Positions 62,437-64,000 of a DNA stretch of 64,000 bases are shown piece after piece. The DNA is from Aphrocallistes beatrix (taxonomy: Eukaryota > Porifera > Hexactinellida > Sceptrulophora > Aphrocallistidae). How positions within the stretch are numbered: the stretch's first letter is position 1; every line of letters begins with the position of its first letter. The DNA is taken from the NCBI GenBank assembly GCA_963281255.1, contig OY725496.1:4565723-4629722 (forward strand), read 5' to 3'. Under the pieces are notes generated by a model that worked only from the letters and a program-made list of their open reading frames with translations, had not been told where the DNA came from and ran no database searches. Made by a program: the position numbers and the translations under genes.

Positions 62437-62990
62437 GTCAATTCTAATTCGAGTATTTAGTTATTATAATAGCTCTGCAGTAGTGTTATGTCGATTCAAT
62501 GAACTTAAGTATTCGATTGGATGAAACCTGCGTCTACGATGAGCAAAGTGGCAGAATGGCTGCCGGAATTTGTCAGAATGAGTTTTTGAATGCCTTCACT
62601 AGAGCCAGGATAGATTGACAAAATATATGAATACTAAAAAAAAGGTGACAAATGCACTTCTTATCAAAATAGAATGACTTGACTAAAATAAAACACTGTC
62701 ACTAATTTAGATAAATTCTAACAATTTAGTGGCTACAACTTTGCATCAACAAAAACTGAGATGAAAATATTAATTGCAAACATTCGAATGTAAGTTCTCA
62801 CTGGGACGAGAAGACAGATGGGTAAGCCATCGTATGCGAACACAAGAATTAGGTATAAGAATCCGCGTTGATTGAATGTTGGCTTCGTTATAATTTCCAG
62901 TGCACCATTTTGGTAAATTTAGATCAATCGCATACTATTAATAGAATAGTTATGGAATGGGAATTCAATAATAATAATACTCCTGAACTT

Positions 62991-63045
62991 GGACATACCT
63001 AATTTATGGAATGGTTCCGTTCCATTCTGTAAATTAGGTTTGTCC
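62991..63045. mobile_element. 55-bp palindromic element with 9-bp flank repeat
   Basis: GGACATACCTAATTTATGGA with complement TCTGTAAATTAGGTTTGTCC; centre GGAATGGTTCCGTTCC. Flanks CCTGAACTT and CCTAAACTT (one mismatch). Smallest of the CCTAATTT palindromes (7800, 17137). Confidence 0.65.
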
Positions 63046-63183
63046 CCTAAACTTGGAATGCTAGGTTTTTAAGGCCTATCGAATAGTGTACGTGTGAAGG
63101 GAATTCCTATTCAGATATTTATTGTTTGTTACTTTGATTTAAAAGTGTGCATATTATGCAGAGTTGAGTTCTATCCGTGTTCG

Positions 63184-63627
63184 TAGGCCTGTTACGTGGT
63201 ATCCTGAGATCCTAGTATTAACTAACCATGGATTAATTAGTACCGTGGTATTTTGAGATATATCGTAGTATTCTGAGATTTTGTTTCGGATACTCAAATG
63301 GCCTTGTGGTTCAATCGATTTCATCGTAACTTGATAACCACCGCCGCCAAATTGTGGCACATGACACAATTTGAGGGCACGCGACACAATTTACTATGGT
63401 AGAACCCCATACGGACCATGAATGAAAATATACTCTATCCATAGTCCATATGGGGTTCTAATTTGGCGGCGGTGGTTATCAAGTTACGATGAAACCGATT
63501 GAACCACAAGGCCATTTGAGTAAGCGAAACAAAATCTCAGAATGCTACGATATATCAAAATACCACGGTACTAATTAATCCATGGTTAGTTAATACTAGG
63601 ATCTCAAAATACCACGCAACAGGCCTA
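63184..63627. mobile_element. Foldback element with ~170-bp arms
   Basis: Left TAGGCCTGTTACGTGGTATC, right complement ending AGGCCTA. Arms include ACCATGGATTAATTAGTACC and GGCCTTGTGGTTCAATCG; the inner arm ends in a GGCGGCGGTGGTTATCAAG stem, with a ~100-base centre that has a further GAACCCCATA inverted pair. No coding capacity. Confidence 0.75.
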
Positions 63628-63813
63628 TAGAAATCCATTTTCGGGACTATTCAACTAATACTTGCCAACCTGAGCCAAGATAAAAGCGGGATCGAATAAA
63701 CGCAGAAAGAAACACAAAAATTCTAAAAAACAGATCTTAATTGGTAAACCCGATTTAAATATATCAGAAATTCTAAAATTAACATGCAGAACAATTTTAA
63801 ACAATAACTATCA

Positions 63814-64000
63814 CTAGCTCGAGGTACTCGCGCCATTATAAACACTTCCACCACAACAGCCACTCGAGGTGGAAGTGGCAGTTTCAGGTAATCGTGGAGG
63901 GAGTCTGATGCTTTCACTGAAAGAGAAGTTGGAATGAGGGTCGTTAGGGGTGACAGGCCGAACCTCAGGGTCGGACTGGGTTGACATCATGTGCTGGAGT
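63814..64000 (-). CDS. 3' end of an unidentified minus-strand gene (runs off the window)
   Basis: One minus-strand frame is open from the right edge to a TAG at 63814-63816, about 61 codons. It reads HMMSTQSDPEVRPVTPNDP and then a Ser/Thr/Cys/Gly-rich end (STSSGCCGGSVYNGASTSS). A TTTCAG within it could also be a 3' splice site. The low-complexity tail gives no family. The strand is supported by the sensible composition only. Confidence 0.35.
   Translation of the reverse strand, partial: LQHMMSTQSDPEVRPVTPNDPHSNFSFSESIRLPPRLPETATSTSSGCCGGSVYNGASTSS

Larger units (their letters stand above)
62437..63813. other. Intergenic region with two inverted-repeat elements
   Basis: Upstream region of VPS35. 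Holds a 55-bp palindrome (62991-63045) and a 444-bp foldback (63184-63627). No gene seen. Confidence 0.5.

Overview
The window looks like a compact, AT-rich genome of an early-branching animal; a sponge-like genome is my best guess from texture only. The genes are animal-type: receptor tyrosine kinases, a CEP170-like FHA protein, Artemis, a kinesin-3, and an RPB2 and a VPS35 that align along their whole length with the vertebrate proteins. Most introns are under about 120 nt and genes are close together. Many genes are intronless. Between genes lie numerous short inverted-repeat DNA elements. There is one 200-base assembly gap (32588-32787). I saw no CRISPR, rRNA or tRNA.

Layout. 1-760: exon-like scraps of an unidentified gene. 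993-7329, minus strand: a small SP-RING (PIAS-type) SUMO ligase, ACTR6 (ARP6), and a 13-exon CEP170-like gene whose 3' end almost touches ACTR6. 8900-23412: a receptor tyrosine kinase cluster, three genes on minus then three on plus. Four have complete kinase domains and two are kinase-less single-pass proteins. The kinase domains are nearly identical while the outer parts differ, which points to gene conversion. 23891-32174: three tandem asteroid (XPG/FEN1-like nuclease) paralogues. 32986-33488: a dual-specificity phosphatase, 5' end unresolved.

33537-44461: a 17-exon kinesin-3 gene on minus. Its first intron contains the entire RPB2 (POLR2B) gene on plus, and its fourth intron contains a nicotinamide riboside kinase gene, also on plus. 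46078-48327: an ankyrin-repeat protein. 49250-50847: two tandem small bZIP genes. 53838-55091: an Artemis/SNM1 nuclease. 57534-62436: VPS35 (retromer) in 8 exons. 63814-64000: the 3' end of a further minus-strand gene.

Repeats. At least six pogo-like TA-flanked elements share CAGTCGACTCCGCTTAAT ends, and one has a 769-bp mariner-type element nested in it. Other families are Tc1-like elements with long terminal inverted repeats, palindromic CCTAATTT elements with short target duplications, foldback elements, and a dispersed ~75-bp repeat that always carries CTATTTATAG, which matches the MEF2 consensus.

The genes do not form one pathway. The points of most interest are the double nesting inside the kinesin gene, the homogenised receptor kinase cluster with kinase-less members, and the asteroid triplet.
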